From Caldilinea sp. CFX5 (lineage in GTDB: Bacteria; Chloroflexota; Anaerolineae; Caldilineales; Caldilineaceae), in the NCBI GenBank assembly GCA_021405325.1, contig QWII01000128.1:1-46935 (forward strand): 46,935 nt of DNA, in the 5' to 3' direction. The notes below the pieces were generated by a model, which was not told the origin of the DNA, did not search any database, and saw only the letters and a list, made by a program, of their open reading frames with translations. The position numbers and the translations under genes were made by a program. Positions 1 through 8,443 of this stretch are shown piece by piece (position 1 is the stretch's first letter; the number at the start of each line of letters is the position of its first letter).

Positions 1-44
1 ACCTAGGAGACCCTGGCAGGGTGACAAGCTATCATCGAACTGCG

Positions 45-1634
45 TTAGCGGGTTGGCGGCAGATTGGCATAACGAGTCACGGTGCGCATAGGCGCCGGCG
101 GCTCGGCATAGGGGAAGCGGGTGCGCTTGTAGAGTTCCCAAAATTCCATGTGGTTGCGCACATATTCCTGGCTGGCATCGCGCCGGGGTTGGAAGTCCCA
201 ATGGGTCGGCTTACCCTGCAACAGAGCGTTGGCCACCAGACGGCGGCGACGTTGACTTTCGAGCACCTGTTGGCGCAACTGAGGTACGTTCCAGCGTTGC
301 GCCACGGCCTGCTGAAACTGTTGGCACAGCGCAGCAGAGGCCGGCAACGCAGCAAGATTGGCGACTTCGTTGGGATCAGTCGCCAGATCATAGAGTTGCG
401 GCGGGTCGCCTTCGGCGCAGATATATTTGTAACGCCCCTGCCGGATCATCAGGAGCGGGGTCGCTACACATTCGGCTAGATATTCACCGAGGACTGGCCG
501 GTCGTCCCAAGGCGCGCTGTTCGCTGCGCCGGTCAACAAGCCGAGCAAACTAGCGCCGTCCGGTGCAGCGGCCCAGGGTGCGCCTTGGCCGTCCGTCGCC
601 AGATCGACCAGGGTCGGCAAGAGATCGAGCAGCGAAACCGGGGCTGCCACCCGTTTAGGCGCCAAGCGGTGCGGTGCATGAAAAATCAACGGCACCCGCG
701 CCGACCATTCCAACCAGGACATTTTGTACCAGAGGCCATGTTCGCCCAACATCTCCCCATGATCGGCGGTGAAGATGACGACGGTGTCTTGGTCGCGACC
801 AGTGGCTCGTAAGGCGCGCAACAGGTGCCCGACCTTGTCGTCGATATAGCTGATGGCGCTGTAGTAGCCATGCCGGGCATCCCGAATATGTTGTTCGGTG
901 ATCGCATATTCATCAATAGCAAAGCAATCGAGCAAACGGCGGCTGTGGGCGTCGAGTTGGTCATACGCCGGCGTCACGGACGGCAGGTCGATCTCGTCAT
1001 CGGTATAGCGCTGCCAATACTCCGGCGTCACCAGATAGGGATCGTGCGGGTGGGTGAAGGAGACAACCAGACAGAAGGGACGCTCGTCTGTCGAGCGAGC
1101 CAGGTCATACAGTTTACGCACCCCTTGCAAGGCCACTTCGTCGTCGTAATCCAGATCCAGGGCGGCGGCGCATTGCCCGGCGGTCACGACACTGAACATG
1201 TTGTGATACCACTCCTGAATCCGCTCCGGGTGTTCCCAGTCGGGCGTCCAGGTGAAGTCGGCGGGGTAGATGTCGGTAGTCAGGCGCTCTTCAAAGCCAT
1301 GCAGTTGGTCGGCGCCGACAAAGTGCATTTTGCCGCAGAGGATAGTCTGGTAGCCCAGGTGGCGCAGGTAGTGTGCAAAGGTGGGCATCTGCGACGGCAT
1401 TTCGCTGGCGTTGTCATAGACGCCGGTGCGGGAAGGCAATTGACCGGTGAGCATCGAAAAGCGCGAAGGGGCGCAGAGGGGCGAGTTGCAGTAAGCATTT
1501 TCAAACACTACCCCGTTTTCGCCTAGTGCGGCAATATTCGGCGCTTTGACCACAGGGTGGCCGTAAGTAGGTAAGACTGGTGCAGCGCACTGGTCGGCTT
1601 GGATAATAAGAATGTTCGGCGGTTTGGCCGGCAT
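45..1634 (-). CDS. betC: Choline-sulfatase-like sulfatase
   Basis: A 529-residue alkaline-phosphatase-superfamily sulfatase, expected to hydrolyse a sulfate ester, probably choline-O-sulfate to choline and sulfate, in the cytoplasm (no signal peptide is visible). Metal-binding Asp14-Gln15 lies near the N terminus. The sulfatase signature C-A-P-S-R has Cys54 as the residue converted to formylglycine. A T-A-D-H-G-E metal-ligand segment follows in the middle. The stretches around S-G/C-G-K-M-H-F-V-G and H-G-F-E-E-R-L-T-T-D, and the C-terminal Y-V-R-N-H-M segment, are typical of BetC rather than of generic arylsulfatases. The ATG is preceded by GAGGA at a good distance. The gene follows the ATPase gene at 1671 by 36 bases and may be co-transcribed. 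Substrate assignment rests on recalled family similarity. Confidence 0.85.
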   Translation of the reverse strand: MPAKPPNILIIQADQCAAPVLPTYGHPVVKAPNIAALGENGVVFENAYCNSPLCAPSRFSMLTGQLPSRTGVYDNASEMPSQMPTFAHYLRHLGYQTILCGKMHFVGADQLHGFEERLTTDIYPADFTWTPDWEHPERIQEWYHNMFSVVTAGQCAAALDLDYDDEVALQGVRKLYDLARSTDERPFCLVVSFTHPHDPYLVTPEYWQRYTDDEIDLPSVTPAYDQLDAHSRRLLDCFAIDEYAITEQHIRDARHGYYSAISYIDDKVGHLLRALRATGRDQDTVVIFTADHGEMLGEHGLWYKMSWLEWSARVPLIFHAPHRLAPKRVAAPVSLLDLLPTLVDLATDGQGAPWAAAPDGASLLGLLTGAANSAPWDDRPVLGEYLAECVATPLLMIRQGRYKYICAEGDPPQLYDLATDPNEVANLAALPASAALCQQFQQAVAQRWNVPQLRQQVLESQRRRRLVANALLQGKPTHWDFQPRRDASQEYVRNHMEFWELYKRTRFPYAEPPAPMRTVTRYANLPPTR

Positions 1635-1670
1635 AAATTTTTCCTCTTTTACCCGTTGAAGCGAACGTGA

Positions 1671-3107
1671 TTATGAGGGCGTCAGGCTTAGATCCATGTC
1701 GATTGTCTGAAGATTTAACAGCAGCGCACCATCGACGGCGGCGCGTTCCTGCGCAGCGGCTGTAAAGCCGGTACGGGCAAAAAAGGCATAGGTGATTTGC
1801 CAACCTTCTTCACCCAACCGAGCAAGGACGCGGGGGCCACGTTCTTCAATCAAACTACGAATGACCTCAACGCCCACTAGATTAGCACCCCATTTACATT
1901 CACCGAGCAAAATTTTGCGTTCGCGCCAGTTGATCGCCACCACATCTATCTCACAATCAGTGGACCAGTGCCGCCCCACAGCATCCGGGATAAAGGAAAG
2001 GCGACCGGCAATGGCTTGCTCCAGCACCCAAGTACGACAGATCTCTTCAAAAGCCGTTTGACCGACAAAGGCGCGCAGCCCTTCGCTGATCAACTCCCAG
2101 AGACGATTGAGCAATCCTTGTTCCAAGAGAACACGATTGGCCGCCAGAAAGCGAAAGTAAAAGCGTAGGTAGGCATCATCCAGCACATAGCGGCCTTGCG
2201 TTGTCCGTTTACCTTTGGGCAAGGTGACCGGCATCTCCCGGCGAATAAAGGTCAGTTCTTGCAAGCGCGCCAGGTAGGTGCTGGCATGGTTTTTCGCCAA
2301 ACCGCTTTGTAGGGCAATTTCATCCAACGTGCGGGCGCCTTCGCCGATGGCGCGGATGATTGCCAGATAGTTAGCCGGCTCACGCACTTCGTCCTGGAGC
2401 AGAAAGAGCGGCTCATGTTGAAAGATGCTCAGCGGCGAGAGAATGACATCGCGCACATTAGTCGCCAGATTCACATCGTCGCTGAACTTCTCTAAATAAG
2501 CCGGAATGCCGCCCAGAATGGCATAGACAGCCACCCGTTGTTCAGCCGTGTACTGGGGATAAAACTGAATCAACGCACGAAAGGGTAATGGCTTCAACGC
2601 TAACTGCGCCGTCGTCCGCCCATAGAGCGGCGCACGATAGCTTAATAGCTCGACCATCATCCCTACTTGTGAGCCGGCCAGCACAAGGACGATCTGTATC
2701 TGTTTGAACTCATGATCCCAGGCATTTTGCAACAATGAAGTTAACGCCGGTTCAGCTTCGGCGGCATAGGGAAATTCATCGATAATCAAAATCAAGCGTT
2801 GATTGGTCGCCAATGTCGCTGCCGCGCGCAAGGCCGTCCCCCAAGTTGAGTAGGTAAAGAGCGGATCACGCGCTTGGCTCGGTTGTATACGTTGGTAGAT
2901 TGCTTGCGAAAAGGTGCGCAAGAGAAGAGCGGATGGTTCGCGCGCCGCTACCCAGTAGATAAAGGGCGTATTTGAACGTTTGGCCCACTCTAACAAGAGC
3001 GTTGTTTTGCCAACCCGCCGTCGCCCATAGGTGATGACAAATTGCGCCCCTGGTCGTTGGAGCAGTTGATTTAGTGCTTTGAGTTCGCGTTCGCGGTCAA
3101 CAAACAT
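1671..3107 (-). CDS. Archaeal-type ATPase with C-terminal DUF234 nuclease-like domain
   Basis: A 478-residue P-loop protein of the archaeal ATPase/DUF234 family. The N terminus has a Walker A (G-R-R-R-V-G-K-T-T, about residues 28-36) and a Walker B (L-I-L-I-I-D-E-F). A winged-helix region follows (about residues 280-320). The C-terminal DUF234 region contains D-C-E-I-D-V-V-A-x(9)-G-E-C-K-W, which looks like a PD-(D/E)xK nuclease core (D, then E-x-K). Such genes are widespread as single copies in archaea and Chloroflexota. Their role is unknown, and involvement in mobile-element biology or toxin-like functions has been suggested. A promoter and a perfect dyad lie directly upstream (3106-3176), so it may be self-regulated. 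No specific substrate can be given. Confidence 0.8.
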   Translation of the reverse strand: MFVDRERELKALNQLLQRPGAQFVITYGRRRVGKTTLLLEWAKRSNTPFIYWVAAREPSALLLRTFSQAIYQRIQPSQARDPLFTYSTWGTALRAAATLATNQRLILIIDEFPYAAEAEPALTSLLQNAWDHEFKQIQIVLVLAGSQVGMMVELLSYRAPLYGRTTAQLALKPLPFRALIQFYPQYTAEQRVAVYAILGGIPAYLEKFSDDVNLATNVRDVILSPLSIFQHEPLFLLQDEVREPANYLAIIRAIGEGARTLDEIALQSGLAKNHASTYLARLQELTFIRREMPVTLPKGKRTTQGRYVLDDAYLRFYFRFLAANRVLLEQGLLNRLWELISEGLRAFVGQTAFEEICRTWVLEQAIAGRLSFIPDAVGRHWSTDCEIDVVAINWRERKILLGECKWGANLVGVEVIRSLIEERGPRVLARLGEEGWQITYAFFARTGFTAAAQERAAVDGALLLNLQTIDMDLSLTPS

Positions 3108-3152
3108 AATCTAGTCCGAGCTCTGTATTAGACACAAGCTGGACTAGATTAT
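3106..3152. promoter_or_regulatory. Perfect 12-bp inverted repeat over the start of the ATPase gene
   Basis: ATAATCTAGTCC at 3106-3117 is matched by GGACTAGATTAT at 3141-3152. The right arm overlaps the predicted -10 box of the ATPase gene and the left arm touches its start codon. It could be an operator for autorepression or a 5' hairpin that hides the start codon. Confidence 0.5.
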
Positions 3153-3176
3153 AAGAGCAGATGGATAGAAAAGCAA
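3148..3176 (-). promoter_or_regulatory. Predicted sigma70-type promoter of the ATPase gene
   Basis: On the minus strand, TTGCTT (3171-3176) is separated by 17 bases from a consensus TATAAT (3148-3153), about 40 bases upstream of the ATG. The -35 is weak and the -10 perfect. Within the rest of the 188-base gap, only a GTGCGC/GCGCAC hairpin at 3195-3215 stands out; it has no T-tract and is a weak terminator candidate for the helicase gene. Confidence 0.5.
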
Positions 3177-3295
3177 ACGCAGCCTACTTTGACAGTGCGC
3201 TGTATTAAGGCGCACACAGTCCGCTATGGCTGCCATTCCTGTAAGATCCGAAGTAAAGATCGATTTTGAACAGTTCCTATACCCTATATCTCAAC

Positions 3296-5929
3296 TCACA
3301 CTGCCTGCAACTGGTCCGTGTCAAGCGGAAAGCGTTGGGGCGCATTTTGCCCTTCAAAGCGCACCCATAGCACCGGCGGCGACAGGGTCGGCAACACTTT
3401 GATTACCTTCCCCACCCCCAACTCAGCATGGCGCACCCGATCACCAACCGACCAGGTTGGCGAGGGCGCCGACAGTGTGACGGAACGGACGCCAAAAATC
3501 TTGGTGATCTGGCGTTGGAGAAAGGTTGGCTTGGCTTCGGTTGGCGTCAGTTCCAGATCGGGCAGGGGGAGCGGCGGCAGGGGACGCTTGTGGCCCAACA
3601 TCGCGCGCCACGGCTCGGCAAAATCGGGGGCGAGGTTGAGTTTGGTGAAAAGCTGCCGTTCGGCCACCGTGCGGAAGAAGCGCACCATGAGGGTAGCCGC
3701 CTCTTCCCGTTCCGTCGCCGGCCAGTTCATCCAGCCCTGAAAGTAGCTATGCAGATGCAGCGGGTGGAGATAGCGCGCCAGCGTTACCAAATCTTGCGTC
3801 GTCCAGGTGCTAGGCGCTTTCAAGATAGCGGCGGTGACATCGCGCACCGCCAACAAGAGCCATTTGTATTGCGCCTCTTCCAGAAAGGGAGAAAGGTCGG
3901 CCTCCTGAATGGCATGGAGATAGAGATCGCGCTGGGAACGGGTGATGGCGACATAGAGCAGACGTCGTTCTTCTTCCAGATTTTCCGCCGCTTTATAGGG
4001 AAAGAAGCCCTCATTGCAGTGGGGCACCATCACCACCGGCCACTCCCGCCCCTTGGCGCGAAAAATCGTGGTGATGACAACTTTGTTAGAACGATCTTCC
4101 ACCGCCACCTGCTCGTTCCGTTGCCCCAGTTGCCGCACCATTTGGAGGAAAGTGATCAGGTTGCCTTTGCCCTGAGCATAGTCAAGAAAGGCCGTCACCG
4201 TATCGGCTTTGGCAACGCCGCTTTCGGCAAAACCGCTCTCTTCTTCCAGAAAGCGCCGGTAGCCCAGCCGCTGCTCCAACTCAGTCAAGACGCGCACTGC
4301 CGGCCAGGTAGCGCGTGGGCCGCCCGGCAACGCCTCGACCAGCCAGAGCAGATCCGCCGCCAGCGCTTGCAACTTATCGGCCACGGTGGAACGGGTTTCG
4401 GCGGCAAAGAGGCGCAGTGCTTCGGAAAGAGGAACACGGCCTTTGCGAACGTACTCAAGGATTTTCTGACTGAGGTCGCGGCTGATGTAGCGTTTGGGTT
4501 GCCAGTAGATCTGCCGCCAACTGCTCTCCAACTGGCGCACCTGTTCGGCGGCCAGCTTCTCGCCGGCCAACAACATCTTTTCCAGAAAGGCCAGGCGGCA
4601 GTAATCGATGAGCGTTTGCACTTCCGGGCGCTGGTAGAAGGGCACATCGCCCTCGACAAGGTAGGGCAGATTGGCGGCCATCAACGCCTGCTCTACCGGC
4701 GGCGTCTGGGCGTAGACGCGCACCAAGACGGCGATTTTGTCGAGCGGGTGGCCCTGTTTTTGCGCCGCTTTGACCTGCTCGGCGATGGTGCGGCCCATGC
4801 GTTCGGCATCGGTGTGGCGCTGGAATTGGGTGACGCCGCCAAAGCCACGGGTCAGTTGCAACTGCTTTTCCCGCCGCCGCTGGTTGTGGCGGATGACGCC
4901 ATTGGCTAAGACCACCTGACCGGCCGTGCAGCGAAAGTTCTCAGTCATAAAATAGATCTTGGCCCGGTAACGCTGCTCAAAGTGGAGGATAAAATCGGCA
5001 TTCGCCCCTCGCCACTCATAGATGGTCTGGTCGTCGTCGCCGATCGCCATGTAGTTACGGTGAGGCGCCGTGATCAGGTCGAGCAGTTCGGACTGGGCCA
5101 GATTGACATCCTGAAACTCATCGACCAGCACACATTGATAGCGCCGCTGGATCTCACGCAGCAGGTCGGGGTGGCGCACCAACACTTCCCAACCGGTCAT
5201 CAGTTGGTCATCAAAGGTGAGCAGCCCATCGGTCAGCCGCACATCTTCGTAGAGGCGGTAGAGATCCAGGTACCAGTCCAAGCCTTTGGGCGGGGTCGCC
5301 TGGCGGGCAACAGGCGTCGCGGCCGCTGGTAGCGCCGCCTGCTGGAGATTGGCGTAGGCCAGTTGCCCCTTCCAGATGCCCAGCGTTGTCAGAAAGCGCT
5401 GGCGGTCAAAGTGGTTGAGTTCTTCGGTGTAGGCCACCTTTTGACTACGTGCAGCCGCTAATGTTTGGTTGAGAATGGTGTCGGTGGCGCTATCGATCTG
5501 GGCAAAGGCATTGGCTTTGAGCGTCGGCAAATGACCCTTTTGTTGGGCACGGGCAATAATCGAGCCGCCCAGGGCATGGAGCGTGCGAATTTCGACCTGC
5601 GCACAGCCATCCCACTGGTTCACCCGTTCGCGCAACTCCTCCGCCGCGCTGCGGTTAAAGGTGGTGGCGAGAATCTGTTGGGGCGGGAAGATCCCTTCCT
5701 GCACCAGCCGTCGGATGCGGTGGGCCATCGCCGTCGTCTTGCCCGCGCCGGCCACGGCAAAGACCAACGCCGGCCCTTTGTCATGGGCGACAATGGCGCG
5801 TTGCTGTGCGGTCAGGGCAATGGTCGCGCCGGCTGCACCATTGGTTGAGGCTTGTCGCCGCTCTCGATGGGTGTGGGGGGGAATGCCGTTAGTCATCTTG
5901 TCCTTCACTGTTGTTGGTTTCGTTACCAT
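3296..5929 (-). CDS. UvrD/PcrA-like superfamily 1 DNA helicase
   Basis: An 877-residue ATP-dependent 3'-5' helicase of the UvrD/Rep/PcrA group, acting in DNA repair or replication restart. Visible motifs in order are: the Q-motif region (T-A-Q-Q-R-A-I), Walker A (A-G-A-G-K-T), motif II (L-V-D-E-F-Q-D), motif III (G-D-D-D-Q-T-I-Y-E-W-R-G-A), motif V-like (A-K-G-R-E-W), and motif VI (R-R-L-L-Y-V-A-I-T-R). The C terminus ends in a V-G-D-R-V-R-H-x-x-L-G-V-G-K-V module like the RNA-polymerase-interacting tail of PcrA. The long middle part differs from canonical UvrD, so I give no gene symbol. The first ATG lies 7 bases after a TATAAT, consistent with a leaderless message. An alternative ATG is codon 12. 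Confidence 0.88.
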   Translation of the reverse strand: MVTKPTTVKDKMTNGIPPHTHRERRQASTNGAAGATIALTAQQRAIVAHDKGPALVFAVAGAGKTTAMAHRIRRLVQEGIFPPQQILATTFNRSAAEELRERVNQWDGCAQVEIRTLHALGGSIIARAQQKGHLPTLKANAFAQIDSATDTILNQTLAAARSQKVAYTEELNHFDRQRFLTTLGIWKGQLAYANLQQAALPAAATPVARQATPPKGLDWYLDLYRLYEDVRLTDGLLTFDDQLMTGWEVLVRHPDLLREIQRRYQCVLVDEFQDVNLAQSELLDLITAPHRNYMAIGDDDQTIYEWRGANADFILHFEQRYRAKIYFMTENFRCTAGQVVLANGVIRHNQRRREKQLQLTRGFGGVTQFQRHTDAERMGRTIAEQVKAAQKQGHPLDKIAVLVRVYAQTPPVEQALMAANLPYLVEGDVPFYQRPEVQTLIDYCRLAFLEKMLLAGEKLAAEQVRQLESSWRQIYWQPKRYISRDLSQKILEYVRKGRVPLSEALRLFAAETRSTVADKLQALAADLLWLVEALPGGPRATWPAVRVLTELEQRLGYRRFLEEESGFAESGVAKADTVTAFLDYAQGKGNLITFLQMVRQLGQRNEQVAVEDRSNKVVITTIFRAKGREWPVVMVPHCNEGFFPYKAAENLEEERRLLYVAITRSQRDLYLHAIQEADLSPFLEEAQYKWLLLAVRDVTAAILKAPSTWTTQDLVTLARYLHPLHLHSYFQGWMNWPATEREEAATLMVRFFRTVAERQLFTKLNLAPDFAEPWRAMLGHKRPLPPLPLPDLELTPTEAKPTFLQRQITKIFGVRSVTLSAPSPTWSVGDRVRHAELGVGKVIKVLPTLSPPVLWVRFEGQNAPQRFPLDTDQLQAV

Positions 5930-5936
5930 AGGTGCA

Positions 5937-5942
5937 TTATAC
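5937..5942 (-). promoter_or_regulatory. Minus-strand -10 box immediately before the helicase start codon
   Basis: A perfect TATAAT on the minus strand ends 7 bases before the ATG at 5929. Transcription would begin at or next to the start codon, so the message may be leaderless. No clear -35 box is visible. Confidence 0.4.
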
Positions 5943-5989
5943 CGCAGCCCGGCATAATTGCACGTTTGTTCGGGTAGATTGGAAATAGA

Positions 5990-6018
5990 TTGACAACTAG
6001 CCCCACCAGTGGCATAAT
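5990..6018 (+). promoter_or_regulatory. Strong predicted promoter of the Rpn-type nuclease gene
   Basis: TTGACA (5990-5995), a 17-base spacer, and CATAAT (6013-6018) lie about 60 bases upstream of the ATG at 6081. An AGGGGAAG ribosome-binding site sits at 6068-6075. Confidence 0.65.
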
Positions 6019-6080
6019 CAGCACATAACGTCTACACGTTGATTTGACGATTCGACCACGGAGTAATAGGGGAAGCAGCT

Positions 6081-6974
6081 ATGGCGCGCTATATCGACCC
6101 GAAAACCGATTTTGGGTTCAAACGCCTCTTTGCCCAAGAGGAAAGCAAAGACATTCTGAAACAATTCCTCTTTGATGTGCTGAAACTCGCCTATCCCATT
6201 CAGGAATTGACCTATATCCCGAATGAGCAGTTACCGCAAACGGCGGACGAGCGGATTGGCGTCTATGATGTCTATTGCACCGATCTGGTTGGCAACCGCT
6301 TTATTGTCGAGATGCAACGGGGTTACCAAACCTTTATTCGCGACCGCGTCCTCTATTACAGCACTTTTCCCATTGTGCATCAGGCCAAGAAGGGGACGAC
6401 CTGGCAATTTGAGTTGCTGCCGATTCACTGTATTGCGATTCTGAATTTTGCCATTGATACGGGGACAGAATATCTGCGTCGTATTCAACTCATGGATACG
6501 AAAGCCAAAACCGTCTTTTATGACAAACTGACCTATGTCTACATCGAGTTGCCAAAGTTTGGTAAACAACCCAGCGAACTGGCTGATGCCGCCGATCGCT
6601 GGGTCTACCTCCTCAAATATATGCCGGAACTCCAGGATATTCCCGCCGAACTGGCCAATGAACCTTTTACCCATGCCTTCGAGATTGCACAAGAGGCCGC
6701 CCTTTCGCCCAAAGAACGGCTCCTCTATGAAGCAAGCCTCAAGAGTGCGCGTGATGCCTACGCCGAAATCATGAGCGCCCGGCAGAAAGGCATGGAAGAA
6801 GGACGACAAGAAGGACGACAAGAAGGACGACAAGAAGGATTGGATGAAGGGCGGCTAGAAGGACGATTAGAAGAAAAATGGGCAACCGCACGTACCATGC
6901 GTGAATTGGGCATGGCAGTCGCCGTGATCAGTCAGGTAACCGGCTTGCCGACAGAAGAAATCGCACGCCTGTAG
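6081..6974 (+). CDS. Rpn-family PD-(D/E)xK nuclease (transposase-like)
   Basis: A 297-residue member of the Rpn/PD-(D/E)xK 'putative transposase' family (recombination-promoting nucleases such as RpnA). The N terminus M-A-R-Y-I-D-P-K-T-D-F-G-F-K-R-L-F is diagnostic. The nuclease core is seen as G-V-Y-D-V-Y-C-T-D followed by I-V-E-M-Q (the D...E-x-Q catalytic pattern, about residues 58-79). The C terminus has charged G-R-Q-E-type tetrapeptide repeats (about residues 240-262), a variable tail common in this family. It is expected to nick or cleave DNA, and its biological role is uncertain. It has its own promoter and is followed after 24 bases by the DUF58 gene. Confidence 0.85.
   Translation: MARYIDPKTDFGFKRLFAQEESKDILKQFLFDVLKLAYPIQELTYIPNEQLPQTADERIGVYDVYCTDLVGNRFIVEMQRGYQTFIRDRVLYYSTFPIVHQAKKGTTWQFELLPIHCIAILNFAIDTGTEYLRRIQLMDTKAKTVFYDKLTYVYIELPKFGKQPSELADAADRWVYLLKYMPELQDIPAELANEPFTHAFEIAQEAALSPKERLLYEASLKSARDAYAEIMSARQKGMEEGRQEGRQEGRQEGLDEGRLEGRLEEKWATARTMRELGMAVAVISQVTGLPTEEIARL
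6801..6836 (+). repeat. Three perfect 12-bp tandem repeats inside the Rpn-type gene
   Basis: GGACGACAAGAA occurs three times in a row (6801-6812, 6813-6824, 6825-6836), each encoding G-R-Q-E. In-frame slippage would change the length of the tail without breaking the gene. Confidence 0.95.
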
Positions 6975-6998
6975 GGTATCATCTCGGCAAGATTGGCA

Positions 6999-8345
6999 AT
7001 GACAAATTCGCCTGTCCCTGTACCAGCCGCATCATCCCAACGTCCCGACTCGCTGTTCACCGCCAGTTGGCGGGGCGGGTGGGGACGCAACCGCCGCTTG
7101 ACCATTGACACGAGCAAGGATACCCAATTTAGCGATGCCTGGATCGTCCTGGGGTTGATCCTCAGCATCATTGGGGTAGCGAGCAATAACGGCTTTTTTA
7201 CGGCCAGCGGGGTGGCGCTTTGGTTAGTTTCCGGGGTGGGGTGGCTGTGGAACCGACTGAGTTTGCTGGGGCTGCACTATGAACGCACCCTGAGCGAAGT
7301 GCGCGCCTTTCAGGGGGAGACGATCCAGTTGACGCTGGAGGTGCGCAACCAGAAACTCTTGCCGCTAACCTGGCTGCGCATTCGCGACACCTTCCCCGCT
7401 GAACTGCCGCTGGCGGACAAACAGTTGCAGGTCAATTCGGCGACGAACCTAGCCGAATTTCATAGCTTCTGGATGCCGGGCGCCTACCAGCGCATTCGCC
7501 GCACCTTTGCCATTGCCTGCACGACGCGCGGCTTTCACCACTTTGGCCCGGCCACTGTCACCACCGGCGACGGCTTCGGCTTTTTTGACACCGAGGTGCA
7601 ATGGACGGCGCAGCAGCGGTTGATTGTCTACCCGCGGCTCTATACGGTGGTCGAGTTGCGTTTGCCGAGCAAAAGCCCCTTTGGCGTCGTGCGTGCGCCG
7701 CAAAGTCTCTTTGAAGATCCGTTGCGCACCGTGGGCATTCGCGACTGGCAGAGCAGTGACAGCCAACGCCGCGTCCACTGGAAGGCCACGGCCCGCCAGC
7801 AACAGTTGCTCAGTCGCGTCTATGAGCCGAGTGAAGAGCAGCAGATCCAGCTCTTTCTCAATGTCACCACCATGGAACGCCACTGGCACGGCTACATCCC
7901 GGAGCTACAGGAGCGGGCGATCAGTGTGGCCGGTAGTCTGGCGGCCTTGGCGCTGGAAGAACGGCGCGCCACCGGCATCATCGCCAATGGCGCGCTCCCT
8001 GGCGGCGACCAGCCGATCCGCCTGTTGCCGGGGCGCAGTCCCAACCAACTGCTCCATATTTTGGAATTGCTGGCCGCCGTCACCCCCTTTGCCACCACGC
8101 CCATTGAAACCCTCTTGCTCACCGAAGCGCCACGAATGCCCTGGGGCGCCACGCTGGTGGTCGTCACCGCCATTGCCCATGAGGCGTTACTGGCAGTCTT
8201 GATTGAGTTGGCGGCAGCCGGGCGTCGGGTTGTCCTCTTTACCCTGGCCGAACAGCCACCCTCCTATTTGCCCAAGATCACCGTTTTTCACTTGCCCCAT
8301 CTGGTGGACGATCTGATTGCGCCAACGCAATTGACAGCGGGGTAG
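6999..8345 (+). CDS. DUF58 domain membrane-anchored protein
   Basis: A 448-residue DUF58 protein counted from the ATG at 6999; a TTG two codons upstream is an alternative start. Two hydrophobic segments (about residues 45-85) anchor it in the membrane. The domain then shows an immunoglobulin-like stretch (L-T-L-E-V-R-N) and the DUF58 hallmark R-x-W-x-x-x-D-x-x-R-R-V-H-W-K-A-T-A-R (about residues 245-265). The C terminus resembles a vWA-like fold. Family members usually sit beside a MoxR-type AAA+ ATPase and transglutaminase genes; neither is adjacent here. Function is unknown. No strong ribosome-binding site is visible. It converges on glmS with a palindromic spacer between them. Confidence 0.8.
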   Translation: MTNSPVPVPAASSQRPDSLFTASWRGGWGRNRRLTIDTSKDTQFSDAWIVLGLILSIIGVASNNGFFTASGVALWLVSGVGWLWNRLSLLGLHYERTLSEVRAFQGETIQLTLEVRNQKLLPLTWLRIRDTFPAELPLADKQLQVNSATNLAEFHSFWMPGAYQRIRRTFAIACTTRGFHHFGPATVTTGDGFGFFDTEVQWTAQQRLIVYPRLYTVVELRLPSKSPFGVVRAPQSLFEDPLRTVGIRDWQSSDSQRRVHWKATARQQQLLSRVYEPSEEQQIQLFLNVTTMERHWHGYIPELQERAISVAGSLAALALEERRATGIIANGALPGGDQPIRLLPGRSPNQLLHILELLAAVTPFATTPIETLLLTEAPRMPWGATLVVVTAIAHEALLAVLIELAAAGRRVVLFTLAEQPPSYLPKITVFHLPHLVDDLIAPTQLTAG

Positions 8346-8349
8346 GGAA

Positions 8350-8440
8350 GGGAAATAGGTAGATAGGTAGACAGGTAGACAGGTATTGTTGACAAAGTCC
8401 CTATTTCCTGTCTACCTATTTCCCTGTGTACCTGTCTACC
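8350..8440. terminator. Palindromic repeat spacer between convergent genes, likely bidirectional terminator
   Basis: Between the stops of the DUF58 gene and glmS, GGGAAATAGGTAGA (8350-8363) pairs perfectly with 8411-8424. GGTAGACAGGTA (8366-8377) pairs with 8429-8440. The arms are built from short GGTAGA/GGTAGACA tandem units. The position between two 3' ends fits a bidirectional terminator, although no clean T-tract is present. Confidence 0.5.
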
Positions 8441-8443
8441 CAT

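Noticed and set aside
1..44. ACCCTG-g-CAGGGT palindrome at the left edge
   Set aside because: The loop is only one base, so a hairpin is not plausible, and the sequence to the left is not available.
3428..4909. Long plus-strand frame antisense to the helicase
   Set aside because: It is an open frame made by the composition of the helicase gene; the helicase shows all SF1 motifs and the antisense protein shows none.
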